Source of the DNA: Xiphydria camelus | Lineage: Eukaryota > Arthropoda > Insecta > Hymenoptera > Xiphydriidae | DNA length: 64,000 nucleotides | Direction of reading: 5' to 3' | Assembly (NCBI GenBank): GCA_963678675.1 | Contig: OY783197.1 | Coordinates: 5,118,400-5,182,399 of the forward strand | The notes under the pieces: model-generated | Told to the model about the DNA's origin: nothing | The model's input: the letters and a program-made list of their open reading frames with translations, nothing else | Database searches by the model: none | Position numbers and translations under genes: made by a program | Part shown: piece after piece, positions 43,870-54,989 of the stretch | How the letters are laid out: each line of letters opens with the position of its first letter | Position numbering within the stretch: the first letter of the stretch is position 1

Positions 43870-44790
43870 TAAATGAAACGGGGAAAAAGTATTCATACAC
43901 TTGGTACTTTCAAGAACATACACATAAAATAGCAAAGCCAATACTTGGTAAGGTATCTTTTGAAGTTAATAATAGCTGCTAATCATCTTGGCATCGAAGC
44001 TGTTAACGCGTTGGCTAAATTTGAGTCCAATTTTGTTCCATTCTTGTATCAGCGACGTTTTCGAATCATTTTTGTTCAATATGGAATGCTTTCGAATAAG
44101 TCAATCAAATTTTTCCTACTCATTCTCTATGGGGTTGATATTTGAAGATTCTAGATGTGTATCGAACATATGGGGTGTATTATAAAGTAACCATTCGCGG
44201 ATTGTACCTACTCTATGTTTTGGGTCACTGCCTCATTGAAAATAATAATGACCCTCGATGGGTAATTTTTTAGTACTGACTTTTAAATTTTCCTTTAAAA
44301 TATCCAAGTACGTGTACTTATCCATAATTTGATCTATAAAGACTAAATTGCCCACTCCATTTGCTTCCGTTCACCCCCATAGTAATACGCTTCCTCCGCC
44401 GTATTTAACAGTGGGTCGAAGATTTTTTTTATTTAACGCTATTCCTTGTCTTCTCCACACTCACTTTTGCTTTTCCGAATTGCAAACGTTAAATTTGCTC
44501 TCATCAGAAAAAAATAACCGTTTTCCAAAAGTTCATTGACGCGTTAACATACTCCTTTGCAAATTGAATCCTTTCTTCTCTGTTTACTTTACTAACATAA
44601 GGTTTTGCCTAGGTACTCATGTTACAAACCCGGCTTTTCTTAATGTATTCCTATTGTTTTTTGCATAACCCACTTCTCACTCTTTGTTCTTGTAACGCTG
44701 CAGCTATATTAGTTGAACTCTCAGACGGATTTATTATTATTTTTCTTAAAATGAAGCGATCGTCTTGATTGTCTAGTTTAGGAAACTCGA
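43870..44790 (-). pseudogene. Tc1-like transposase, degenerate
   Basis: Minus-strand blocks in order: DDRFILRKI (helix-turn-helix region), REERIQFAKEYVN, DESKFNV (catalytic block), VWRRQGIAL, LRPTVKYGGGSVLLWGWT, LVFIDQIMDKYTYLDIL, then SDPKHRV (degenerate DNDPKHTS), YQPHRE and MPRRLAAI-like C-terminus. Many stops and frameshifts. The catalytic segment is still recognisable. Confidence 0.7.
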
Positions 44791-44934
44791 AAAATACGAC
44801 AGATACAATCCGCGAATGGTTAATTTATAATACTCTCTACATATTACATACACCTCTAGAAACTCTAGATATCAACCCCATAGAGAATGTATAGGAAAAA
44901 TTTCATTAGCGTATTCGAAAGCATTCTATATTAA

Positions 44935-45655
44935 GGGGGGACTAAACCTTGAAACAACATTTTTTTTCGATTTTTAGTTTTTAGGAACAAAAGGCATTAA
45001 CTCAAGCAATGAAAGATGATTCATATGTTCCTGGGGGCTATTAGTGTACCTATCTAACCTTTTTTTCTCTGACTGATCATTGTTCGAACTTTAAATCCAT
45101 TTTTCTCCCATTTGTGTTTTTGGAGCTTACGCGTCACTTTTTCCAGAAAGTTGTGGGTGGATTTTGATGCCGCTTGTACCAATTTGTTTGTAACACTTAT
45201 TTCTTTAAATGTATGAACCAGTTTTGTACAACTCCTGGTCGTTTTTTTTTTAAATTTAGCTTTAAATGTCCAATTTTAAGAGTGAAAAAAGCTCAAACTT
45301 CACAAATCTCTATTTTTGTAAGTTTTAGTCCAAATCTTATTTTACTTCATATTTTTCATGATCTATACTAATTAAACAAGTGTTCCAAATATGAAATTTG
45401 TCAGGGCAATGGTTTTCAAAATATATGTCGCGTAACACCTTAGTGCACAATTTTTGTGTATATATTTTAGGTTATGTTGACCTGTATAGCAAACTGACAA
45501 TTGTCAATATTTTTGAAATTAAATCAATGTTTCTAAACCATAAAATTGTGCTCTTTTCAATGGTGTATTCCTCATTTAAATTGTTGCGTGCATTCCAAAG
45601 ATATAAGCCTGCAAAGTAGAGACAAATTTAGGGTAGGTCAAGGTTTAGTCCCCCC
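44935..45655. mobile_element. piggyBac-like MITE in the Tc1-like element
   Basis: Termini GGGGGGACTAAACCTTGA and complement, TTAA on both sides (44931-44934, 45656-45659). The interior is AT-rich, without a transposase. Splits the right arm of the Tc1-like element; the left arm has the uninterrupted sequence. Confidence 0.9.
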
Positions 45656-45659
45656 TTAA

Positions 45660-45835
45660 ACAAAATTCATCCGAAAACGTCGCTGATACAAGAATGGAAC
45701 AAAATTGACTCAAATCTGGCCAACACGTTAACAGCTTCGATGCCAAGACGATTAGCAGCTATTATTAACTTCAAAAGATACCTTACCAAGTATTGGCTTT
45801 GCTATTTTATGTGTATGTTCTCGAAAGTTCCAAGT
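45660..45835 (+). pseudogene. Duplicated Tc1-like transposase C-terminus
   Basis: The plus strand reads EWNKIDSNLANTLTASMPRR, the typical Tc1 C-terminal tail, inverted relative to the main transposase on the left. It is part of the right inverted arm and interrupted upstream by the TTAA-flanked element. Confidence 0.7.
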
Positions 45836-47633
45836 GTATGAATACTTTTTTCCCCGCCTCATTTGACACTTGCCAAAATAAATGTCTTATATTTTGTAGA
45901 ATACATTTTCTTTTCAATAAAATATATATGATTTGAAAGCTGAAACTACAGCTATATTTTGATGCCAATAGATATTCATTTATTTCAACTATTTGCAAGT
46001 GGATCGTAGTTGAACGGTACCTCACCATGGTGTATGAATACTTTTTTCCGCCACTGTAAACATAATTGTACTGTTATATAATTGAGTGGGAAATAACAAG
46101 TTACCTGTAACTGACATGTAATATCTATGCAATATTATCTGTTACTTTTGGTTACATTACTACAATGTAATAGCAATATAGCAGTATTTAGTGGAATATT
46201 CTTTATTCAAGAAATATTTTTTTGATACAACCAATTATTTCTCTCAGTGTATTCGCCGAGAAAAAGAAACTTGAATCATTATTATCTTATTATCTATCAG
46301 CTTTTGCCGCATGTTTGTATAATATTTTTTAGAAGGAGAATTACATTTTTATCTACAACAAAGTCTTATACCGATGCAAGCCAAAAGTTCATAAATAATG
46401 AGATAATAGTGATCGAAGTTTCTTTCCTGGCGAATAAGTTTAGATTCGTATAAGGGGCCATTCACATATTACGTCACACAATTTTTGGTCTTTTTAGACA
46501 CTCCCCTCTCCCTTTGTCAGAGTTTGTCACAAATTTAAACCCTCCCACCTTCTTTCTGTGACGTTACAAGAGTATGTAGGTACACGGAGAAAAAAATCCT
46601 AGAAAAATTGCTGTGCTCCGCACAATAAATTAGGTACAAAACGCTCTTTTAGTTAATTTTCTTGTAGTATCCAGGAAAAATTAATATATAACACTTAATT
46701 TTTGTCAAAACCTAACGGATTTTTTAATAGTGAGCTCATAATAATTTGTAGCGCAGCACAGTAAAATTTGAAGGACTCAATTGTTTTATTGTACTGGAAA
46801 GGAAAAATGAACGGTTGATTAGAATAAAATAGCGTAGAGATTGAGAAACTTTATCCTGCTGGCACTAAACTTTTACCGTGCTGCCCGTGAATTACTCACC
46901 GACAGAACGGTATACTCCAGGTAAGGTACAACCCCGAGAGAGGCGGCTATACATACCCTGCCTCACTCTGACTCTAACGGGAAACCCACTTACCCCTTAC
47001 CTTCCGACTTACAATCAGGGGAATTTTGGACTTATTGTTATGCCGGGTTTACACGCTTGGCACTTGCCACAAACTCCAAGCCTTCACAAACGCACAAACG
47101 TGTAAACGCTTCGCAAGCGCTTACCGTTAACTTCCTTTGATTTGTGCCAAAAACCGACACTCGGTCGAATCGGCGACAAGTGCTAGCAAGCCTACACAAG
47201 CAAAGCCAAACGCGCTATTCACACGTTTGAATTTGTGATGGCTTGTCGAGGTTTGGCGAGCGTATAAACCCGACGTTAGGTACGCGACGTGCGGAATAAA
47301 GCTACCGACCGGAGTGTCCGGTCTTCACTTGTAATCGAGCAACCACCGCGGACACTCCGCCTTGAGCTGAACTACTCCTGGCTAAAATAAACTTCACACG
47401 GAATCTGCAGCACGCCCTAGCCTTCCGTCACCACCACCCGATTCCTGTCATATCACTACATCCAGCAATCCTCGTTTCCACGCGCCGGAACAATTGGTTA
47501 GTGTTGGGGGGAAAATGGTATAAATTCAAAATTGGCTAAAATGTGTTGAGTAGATTAATCACTTCTGAAAACGGGTATCTACGGTATAGGGACAAGTGAT
47601 ATAAGTCTAGTCCAAATAACAAAATAAGACTTA

Positions 47634-47760
47634 GGGCCGGTTTTACAAACACAGTATAAACACGGTATAGCGCTATACTGAGAATAACCAGCACGAAGCG
47701 TTATGGTTATTCTCAGTATAGCGCTATACCGCATTTATACTGTATTTGTAAAACCGGCCC
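47634..47760. mobile_element. GGGCCGGTTTTACC MITE, copy 3
   Basis: 127-bp hairpin, TTA on both sides. Differs from the other copies at the arm tips (ACAAACACAGTATAAACACG), with compensating changes on both arms. Confidence 0.92.
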
Positions 47761-47771
47761 TTAACCCTTAA

Positions 47772-48343
47772 GAGGCCGACACACCCCGTCTGGAAATGCA
47801 AAGCTATATTTTCAACATGGTGCATAAGAACCTTTTATATTTTCGCCACCACACTTAAAAAACATAAATCTAGGGCCCTATAGAAACAAAAAAAAAAGAA
47901 AATAATAAATTTCTGATTTTACCGATGGATTACAACAAAGAAATTTATTTTTTTTTCTATAGGGCCCTAGGTTTGTGTTTTTTAAGTGTGGTGGCGAAAA
48001 TACAAAACGTTCTTATGCACCATGTTAGAAATATTACTTTACAGCCGCGACAATTTTCGGGCATTTTTGTCGCGGCTGTAAAGTAATATTTCCAACATGG
48101 TGCATAAGAACCTTTCGTATTTTCGCCACTACACTTAAAAAACATAAATCTAGGGCCCTATAGAAAAAAAAATAAATTTCTTTGTTGTAATCAATCGGCA
48201 AAATCAGAAATTTATTATTTTCTTTTTTTTTCTATAGGGCTCTAGATTTATGTTTTTTAAGTATGGTGGCGAAAATGCAAAAGGTTCTTATGCACCATGT
48301 TGAAAATATAGCTTTACATTTCCAGACGGGGTGTGTCGGCTTC
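47772..48343. mobile_element. TTAA-flanked palindrome of palindromes, GAGGCCGACA family, copy 2
   Basis: TTAA on both sides and the same GAGGCCGACA termini as 42904-43223. Each half (about 47817-48027 and 48093-48303) is itself a hairpin, and the halves are inverted with respect to each other around 48055. The block CATGGTGCATAAGAAC plus CTAGGGCCCTATAG thus occurs four times in alternating orientation. Non-coding. Confidence 0.9.
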
Positions 48344-48409
48344 TTAAGTAAGCGCATGGGGTCAAAACCATTTAAAATTGTGTGTGACCTTTCCCATGCG
48401 CCTACTTAA
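48344..48409. repeat. Small hairpin with TTAAG ends
   Basis: TTAAGTAAGCGCATGGGGTCA pairs with TGACCTTTCCCATGCGCCTACTTAA. It abuts the preceding palindrome and shares its TTAA. Confidence 0.75.
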
Positions 48410-48416
48410 GGATTAA

Positions 48417-48518
48417 GGGGGGTTATTACGGGGTCGTGAACTGGGCGAGAGCACTACCTGTTACCTGCAAAACAGGTAGTGCTCTCGCCCAATTCACGAC
48501 CCCGTGAGAACCCCTCTT
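48417..48518. repeat. 102-bp hairpin
   Basis: Arms ACGGGGTCGTGAACTGGGCG and GAGAGCACTACCTGTT pair almost perfectly around ACCTGCAAA. TTAA precedes it. Confidence 0.85.
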
Positions 48519-49129
48519 TATTTTTCTTTTGCGCGGCACGGCAATTTTTCTTTTGCGTCACGGCGATTTTTATTGTTCTCCAGTGAGGCAATATTTACAG
48601 TGACACTTAATAATTTTTATACGGCCAATTAGTAATATTTCTTATTGTAATTATTAACTTTTGTTGTGCTTGTAGTTTCGACCCAAAATATAAAATGGCA
48701 CGGAAATTTTTGCCAGAATTTCTGAACAAAAATTCTTGGATTTTTCTCTCCGTGTATGTAACCATCGAATTTGCTTGAATTATTCTATCTTATCTACTTC
48801 CATTTTCCTGTGATCATATGGGAAAATAAAAGGAGATGTTAAATATCAATAATATACTAATTTTTTAACCTGTATTTATTTCAAAACAGCTTTGTAGCGA
48901 CTAGAATATTAGAACATTGAGAAATAATGAACTACTGCAATTTATAAAAGTATGTTTCGCACGAAAAATGTAATTTTTGTTAGCAATATTATACCGTTTT
49001 ATTAAAAACTTATGATGTTATAAATAAAAGCCCCTTTTACCTTCACCATGTCACATTTAGTCATACTTTCGTGACCCCTTCCGCCGTTCTCAAGGTATAA
49101 CTTAATATGTGAACAGCACCTAACCAGGA

Positions 49130-50400
49130 AACCCGTTTACCCTAAACGTAAAGCGTATATCGCTTCGTACCCAGATAACAAAACGTGCAGAAGCAACCCG
49201 GGAGCAATCGTATATCAGCAACTGTTGCAATCATGTTGTTGTCAATATGCGTAAATCAAATTGTCACCTTCACTTATTGGTAGCAAAATGATAGCAACAA
49301 TTGCTAGCTTCAAATGTTAGGAAAATGTTAGCATGAGATGGTGGCAAATGTGCAGCAATAGTTTTCTCGCTTTGTTAATTACAAGCGTATTCGCATAATG
49401 ACGACAAAATTGCATTAACAATTATTATTACCTGCTGTTTCCGATCTAATAATCATTTCGCTAGAATTATGTATACGAGTATTGCTGTTATAAAACTGTC
49501 CCTCACAGCTCAACAACTTTCAGGAAGGTTTCAGGAAAATGATGAGCATGTAATCGATGTATACCAGAAGTTACATTGTAGTCTTACTTTTATAACGTTT
49601 GAAAAGATTTTAGACATTATGTTATTGAGCGGACCTCACACATTTAATATATAATTCTATTATTTAATGACATTTTGATTTTATTCGAGAAAATATTTTT
49701 TCCATGTGAACAATTATTTCTTTCGATCTGACCTCTCGCTGCAGCGAGACTGCACATATTAGGAGAAATAATTACTCACAATGAAGAAAAGTTTTTTCGT
49801 ATTGTAGCACGGGCTCCATTATGTTCCGTCATTCATCTACATTTTAAGTACAGTGATATGGAGGATAATAATATTTTCTAGCTCTGAAGATCCACAATTG
49901 AATAATTGTATAGCAACAGTTGATATAAAATTGCTGTAATATTATTGCAAAGCTTGCTTGAAACATCGAAGTGATGTTACTATCAACGATTTTCGTCTCC
50001 TTTTGCTAGCAATATTAAAACCGATGATAACACACCTTGACTTGATGATGAGGACACACCTTGTTGGCAACCGTGATAGCAACAGTTTTCAGTAATTCAA
50101 TAGCAAGTTTTTGGCAAAATGTTATCTGGGTAGGTATTATACATAACGAAGAAGCGTCGAGAGGAATTCAAAGCGTTTACACCGTCGTATCCATGACAAC
50201 GAAAAAACCCGTACGTACATACGAGTACATATACCGGCGGCCGGGCTAATTGCTTCTAAACCCCTAAGCCGCTTGAAAGGGTGGGTGCCCGTAACCCCTG
50301 TAGCAACTTTCCTCGATGACATCAGACCGCGCACACCTGCCATCGATCGCGCTTCCCGCGTGCGCGATTCACGCGCCTCTCGCGCGGGTCACTCGAGTTA
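49130..50400. other. Intronic stretch, AT-rich with AGCAACA words
   Basis: Frequent TAGCAACA, GCAACAATT words (49190-50110) suggest an old repeat rich in GTTGC/GCAAC. No coding segment recognised. Confidence 0.4.
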
Positions 50401-50523
50401 CGCAATTTCCTAATAGTTATTTTCGTTATAAGGGTGTGAAGCGCCGTTTTTAACGAGTGTGAAGTTACACGAGTTACAAACGACGCGAACGCCCGAATAA
50501 CGAATTCTATTTGTTGTCACTCA

Positions 50524-50649
50524 GGGCCGGTTTTACCAACACGGTATAAACGCGGTATAACGTTATACTGAGAATAACCAGCAATAAGCCTTATGGTTAT
50601 TCTCAGTATAGCGCTATACCGCGTTTATACCGTGTTGGTAAAACCGGCC
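50524..50649. mobile_element. GGGCCGGTTTTACC MITE, copy 4
   Basis: Hairpin of the same family, TTA at the right (left degenerate, TCA). Adjacent sequence 50410-50520 resembles, inverted, 37235-37370 (GAATTCGTTATAAGGGCG), so the two MITEs landed in related repeats. Confidence 0.9.
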
Positions 50650-50713
50650 TTAAGTGTTAAATACGAGGTTGACAGAGTTCGGGGCAGGGTGTTGTTCGGG
50701 GCGGGATATCGGC

Positions 50714-50730
50714 GGGGGGGGGGGGGGGGG
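50714..50730. repeat. Poly(G) tract
   Basis: About 17 uninterrupted G, in a GC-rich context. Confidence 0.85.
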
Positions 50731-51112
50731 CAATTACAAACAAGTATTTTTTAAAGTGAAAAGAAATAAATAAACAAACAAAGAACTGTAACATATTCAC
50801 TGCCGCTCTAATTTAGATACATTTTGCCCCATGCCAACTTCAAGTTAATAATTCGAACAATAACAAAATATATAAAAATCGTCAAAATTCCGAACCACGT
50901 GCACGTTTACGTCAAAGAACCTTTACTCAAGTGCCAGCATACACATACACATGTAACTGCAGTGCCCAGTTCCAGTTCAAGCCTGAATGGAATAGAACGC
51001 TTAAGGTTACCGCACACTTGCGCGTCGCGTTGCGCCAAAATATCGACTGGATAAAATACATACAAAAATAAATGTACTACCGCTCACTTGAGCGGCGCGC
51101 CGCGTCGCGTTA

Positions 51113-52569
51113 CAGCCCGTTCACACGATACGGTTTTTTCGTTCACACGATGCGGTTTTTCACCGTTTCGGTAATTTTACCGAACAGCCCGTTCAGACTA
51201 TACGGTTTTTCACCGTTTCGGTAAAATTCTACCGAATCGGTCAGCCCCCTGACACTATACCTATCTCGGCTACGGCTCTGGCAAGTGTTTCGCACACGTC
51301 GAGTGGACGTGTCAACCAATCGCCCGGGCGTCGAAACAGTGCCGCTCGAGCGAATGCTAAGGATACTCAAAAACAATTTTTATTACATTACTTTGCAATG
51401 TTATTAGATCGTTTATAACGTTTTATAAATTTATTTTCAGATAGAGCTTTTCGTGTAATGCGAAAAACATGGCGCCATCGCATACGCAACGATATATCGT
51501 CGCTGGCACTTTTCGCAAGTGCAGAGAACGACGATATATCGTCGTCCGGTACTAAAAGGGTTAAAATCATTGTTTATTGTCGCGCCATCACCCGGCCATG
51601 CACGAGCCCTATCAGTACGAAAACTATCCTGTCTGAACACTTCGATGCATAAACATTGCCACTAGCAACCGATTTGATTATTTTCCCGAATCGGGCCATT
51701 CGGTTTTCAGTGACAAGACCGAATGTCAGTCGCGACCGAATCGGTGAAATTGCCGTATGCGTTTCGAAGACGTACCGCGTGAACGCGCCCATTTAAATGT
51801 ATGCGCCACTGCAGCACACGGTAAAAAAACGGATTCGGTAAATTCACCGAATCGGTTTTTTACCGTGTGCTGCAGTGGCGCATACATTTAAATGGGCGCG
51901 TTCACACGGTACGTCTTCGAAACGCATACGGCAATTTCACCGATTCGGTCGCGACTGACATTCGGTCTTGTCACTGAAAACCGAATGGCCCGATTCGGGA
52001 AAATAATCAAATCGGTTGCTAGTGGCAATGTTTATGCATCGAAGTGTTCAGACAGGATAGTTTTCGTACTGATAGGGCTCATGCATGGCCGGGTGATGGC
52101 GCGACAATAAACAATGATTTTAACCCTTTTAGTACCGGACGACGATATATCGTCGTTCTCTGCACTTGCGAAAAGTGCCAGCGACGATATATCGTTGCGT
52201 ATGCGATGGCGCCATGTTCTTCGCATTACGAAAAGCTCTATCTGAAAATAAAATTATAAAACGTTATAAATGATCTAATAACATTGCAAAGTAATGTAAT
52301 AAAAATTGTTTTTGAGTATCCTTTGCATTCGCTCGAGCGGCACTGTTTCGACGCCCGGGCGATTGGTTGACACGTCCACTCGACGTGTGCGAAACACTTG
52401 CCAGAGCCGTAGCCGAGATAGGTATAGTGTCAGGGGGCTGACCGATTCGGTAGAATTTTACCGAAACGGTGAAAAACCGTATAGTCTGAACGGGCTGTTC
52501 GGTAAAATTACCGAAACGGTGAAAAACCGCATCGTGTGAACGAAAAAACCGTATCGTGTGAACGGGCTG
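51113..52569. mobile_element. Giant near-perfect palindrome (1,457 bp) with TTA duplication
   Basis: Termini CAGCCCGTTCACACGATACG and complement, TTA on both sides. The arms, about 720 bp each, show only a handful of differences (for example TGTAATGCGAAAAAC versus TAATGCGAAGAAC), and the centre is near 51841. Each arm has three subterminal repeats built on CGTTCACACGATACGG and CACCGTTTCGGTAA, and an internal CGATATATCG palindrome pair. Identical open frames on both strands are a result of the symmetry. PIF/Harbinger-type target; no transposase. Confidence 0.95.
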
Positions 52570-52574
52570 TTAGG

Positions 52575-52720
52575 GACGGGTTCCTACCGCTCACTTGCCC
52601 AGTGCGGCGCGTCGCGTCAAAATACCGACTGGAAAAATACGTGTACCTATACAAATAAATGTACTACCGCTCACTAGAGCGGCGCGGCGCGGCGCGTCGC
52701 GGATGGGGATTCTTCCCTTC
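52575..52720. repeat. Direct repeat flanking the giant palindrome
   Basis: TACCGCTCACTTG and AAATAAATGTACTACCGCTC resemble 51008-51108 left of the palindrome. An inverted version of the CGCACACTTGCGCGTCGCG end is at 55625-55660. Probably one older element split by the palindrome. Confidence 0.55.
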
Positions 52721-52956
52721 AAATCCTTGGCGTCAAACGACGCGTCGCGACGGGACGGTCATAAAGACTAGTCTTTGTCCGTCACATAATAGACGAAATT
52801 CGGAATATCGGTTCTTACCACTCACTATCATCGCGATCGAAATACCTCGTGGTTAATATCGCGACCAGACGGGCGAATTCTCCAAGACTGGCGCGTTTTT
52901 TATTGATAGGATGGATCTATATTCTCTTCTCTACGCAACAAAATTATTATAATATA

Positions 52957-53441
52957 ACTTATTTTACTCTAAAAATTGTCAAACTTCGGAAGCCCGTAGC
53001 ACAGCGAAAAATCATCGTATCCCTATCTTTTTTTAAAAATTAAAGCTTAAAATCTCAGCTTTACTATCCCAAAGTTTATTTTTCGATTTAAAGCACCGAG
53101 AGATTAAGAGACTAAGAGACTAAGAGATTAAAAGATTAAGAGAGATTAAAAATTTTTTTTTAATTAAAGATAAAGAGTTGAACTTTCATTTTCTGTGATC
53201 AGAATTTGAAATAAAAAATTTTTGTAACCGTGTCAATGCGCAAACTGTGCAAATTTTTAAGTTTCAAAAGATGACCTGGATTTTCAGGGTCTCTTAATCT
53301 CTCGGTGCTTTAAATCGAAAAATAAACTTTGGGATAGTAAAGCTGAGATTTTAAGCTTTAATTTTTAAAAAAATAGGGATACGATGATGTTTCGCTGTGC
53401 TACGGGCTTCCGAAATTTGACAATTTTTAGAGTAAAATAAG
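52957..53441. mobile_element. Foldback MITE, arms about 155 bp
   Basis: Arms share TTTACTCTAAAAATTGTCAA, GGAAGCCCGTAGCACAGCGA and CTATCCCAAAGTTTATTTTT with complements. The loop contains GAGACTAA repeats (53095-53150). Confidence 0.88.
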
Positions 53442-53634
53442 TTGTTGCGATAATTTTGTTGTGTAGTGTATTTCTTTCTGACATCAATGCTACCATAAAA
53501 GCAATTTCCTCATTAGAACTACTGCTGCCGTCGTATATCTTGTTGCACTGCTAGATACCGTCTGATTGTAATATCTATATATATAAAAATGAATGTTTGT
53601 CTGTCTGTCTGTCTGTCTGTATGTCTCTTATGAC

Positions 53635-54510
53635 TTCCTAAACCGTTCATCCGATTGCGATGAAATTTTGGGAAATGGTTAGACGCATGCCCGCGATGGT
53701 TTCTGAGTTAGTAAATCTTATACAGGGTGTTCAAAAAGTCCCGGTACGGCCGATTATCTCAGCGGGAAAACATTTTAGAGAAAAATGTTTAATACAAAAC
53801 TTTAAGGATTTTCCCTTGGCTATCCAGTGGTCGTATTGGATATGACCTTGACCGTGACCTTTAAGGTAATATCAAATGCCTTCCTAAACCGTTCATCCGA
53901 TTGCGATGAAACTTTGGGGAATGGTTGGACTCATGCCCGCGAAGGTTTCTGAGTTAGTAAATCTTATATAGGGTGTTCAAAAAGTACCGGTACTGATGAT
54001 TACTATGCCTTCCTAAACCGTTCATCCGATTGCGATGAAACTTTGAGGAATGGTTGGACGCATGCCCGCGAAGGTTTCTGAGTTAGTAAATCGTATACAG
54101 GGTGTTCAAAAAGTAGCGGTACGGATGATTATTATGCCTTCCTAAACCGTTCATCCGATTGCGATGAAACTTTGGGGAATGGTTGGTCACATGCCCGCGA
54201 AGGTTTCTGAGTTAGTAAATCTTATATAGGGTGTTCAAAAAGTACCGGTACTGATGATTATTATGCCTTCCTAAACCGTTCATCCGATTGCGATGAAACT
54301 TTGAGGAATGGTTGTACGCATGCCCGCGAAGGTTTCTGAGTTAGTAAATCGTATACAGGGTGTTCAAAAAGTAGCGGTACGGATGATTATTATGCCTTCC
54401 TAAACCGTTCATCCGATTGCGATGAAACTTTGGAGAATGGTTGGACGCATGCCCGCGAAGGTTTCTGAGTTAGTAAATCTTATACAGGGGGTTTAAAAAG
54501 TCCAGGCATA
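53635..54510 (+). repeat. 129-bp minisatellite inside the Helitron
   Basis: The motif TTCCTAAACCGTTCATCCGA starts at 53635, 53881, 54010, 54139, 54268 and 54397. The last five are exactly 129 bp apart. Successive units alternate between two versions (TACCGGTACTGATGA and TAGCGGTACGGATGA), giving a 258-bp higher-order period. Confidence 0.95.
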
Positions 54511-54989
54511 GCTGATTATCTCAGCGGGAAATCATTTTAGAGAAAAACGTTTAATGTAAAACTTTTCGGATTTTTCCCTGGCTACCCAATGGTCATATTG
54601 TATTTGACATTGACGATGACCTTCTAGGTAAAATTGATTTTTTAAAATCCGAACCTCTATTTTATATACCGAAAATGAAAAGAGCGGGAAATTTCACGTT
54701 CAAATATGTCCTTGACCATTATTTCCATGTGACCTTTATGGTCAGCGGAGGTCAAATTGAGGTCAAGTACAGTTCGGCTTCGTACCATGAAAGCTATGGG
54801 CCCTATACAAATTCTTTTTGATAGTAGGATTTAGGATTTTTTAGTGGCTGTACAATGGTAATATTGTATTTGACCTTGACCATGACCTCCATTTGGAATC
54901 TCTTACATCTGACATAATATTCCAAATCAGTTACACGAAAAATTCCTTAGTGCCAACCAAATTTAATCGAGGTAACAATCATCACTGGC

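Larger units (their letters stand above)
43673..46056. mobile_element. Tc1-like element with about 530-bp inverted ends
   Basis: Termini CAGTGGCGGAAAAAAGTATT and complement, TA at the right. Without the insertion at 44935-45655, the left arm (43673 to about 44205) and right arm (44805 to 46056) are inverted copies. The arms contain the 3' half of the transposase, so that part is present twice in opposite orientation, while the 5' half is single (44205-44800). Confidence 0.85.
42499..46194. mobile_element. CCCACTAAACAC-type element, copy B (nested)
   Basis: Ends CCCACTAATCAC and TATTTAGTGG; subterminal text as in copy A at 15.6-17.3 kb. The right-end region is tandemly duplicated (43385-43588 and 43597-46194) and the second copy is split by a Tc1-like element. 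A TTAA-flanked palindrome is in the left part. Confidence 0.7.
42013..46249. mobile_element. CACTGAGAGAAATAAT element, outer layer of a nested cluster
   Basis: Left end near GAGAGAAACAATTGCTGGTG; right end TTATTTCTCTCAGTG. The interior matches the 19.2-kb copy up to TTCTTAAAAATTTCTAAGAT and resumes at TTTATTCAAGAAATATTTTT. Between these a CCCACTAAACAC element has inserted. A foldback MITE and a (TA)n tract lie in the left part. Confidence 0.7.
46455..49125. mobile_element. Large MITE-like element with GGGGCCATTCACATATTACG end
   Basis: The left end (GGGGCCATTCACATATTACG, TCAGAGTTTGTCAC) resembles the inverse of the right end (TAACTTAATATGTGAACAGC at 49095-49115). It contains several TTA- and TTAA-flanked MITEs (47634, 47772, 48417). 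The remaining sequence (46560-47620; 48520-49020) is unrecognised. Confidence 0.45.

Noticed and set aside
51143..52539. Pairs of identical open frames on opposite strands
   Set aside because: They are mirror images caused by the palindrome, not duplicated genes. No family resemblance and no start context.
53881..54510. Regular repeats considered as a CRISPR array
   Set aside because: Units are contiguous 129-bp near-copies without short repeat/unique spacer structure, inside a Helitron in a eukaryotic genome.
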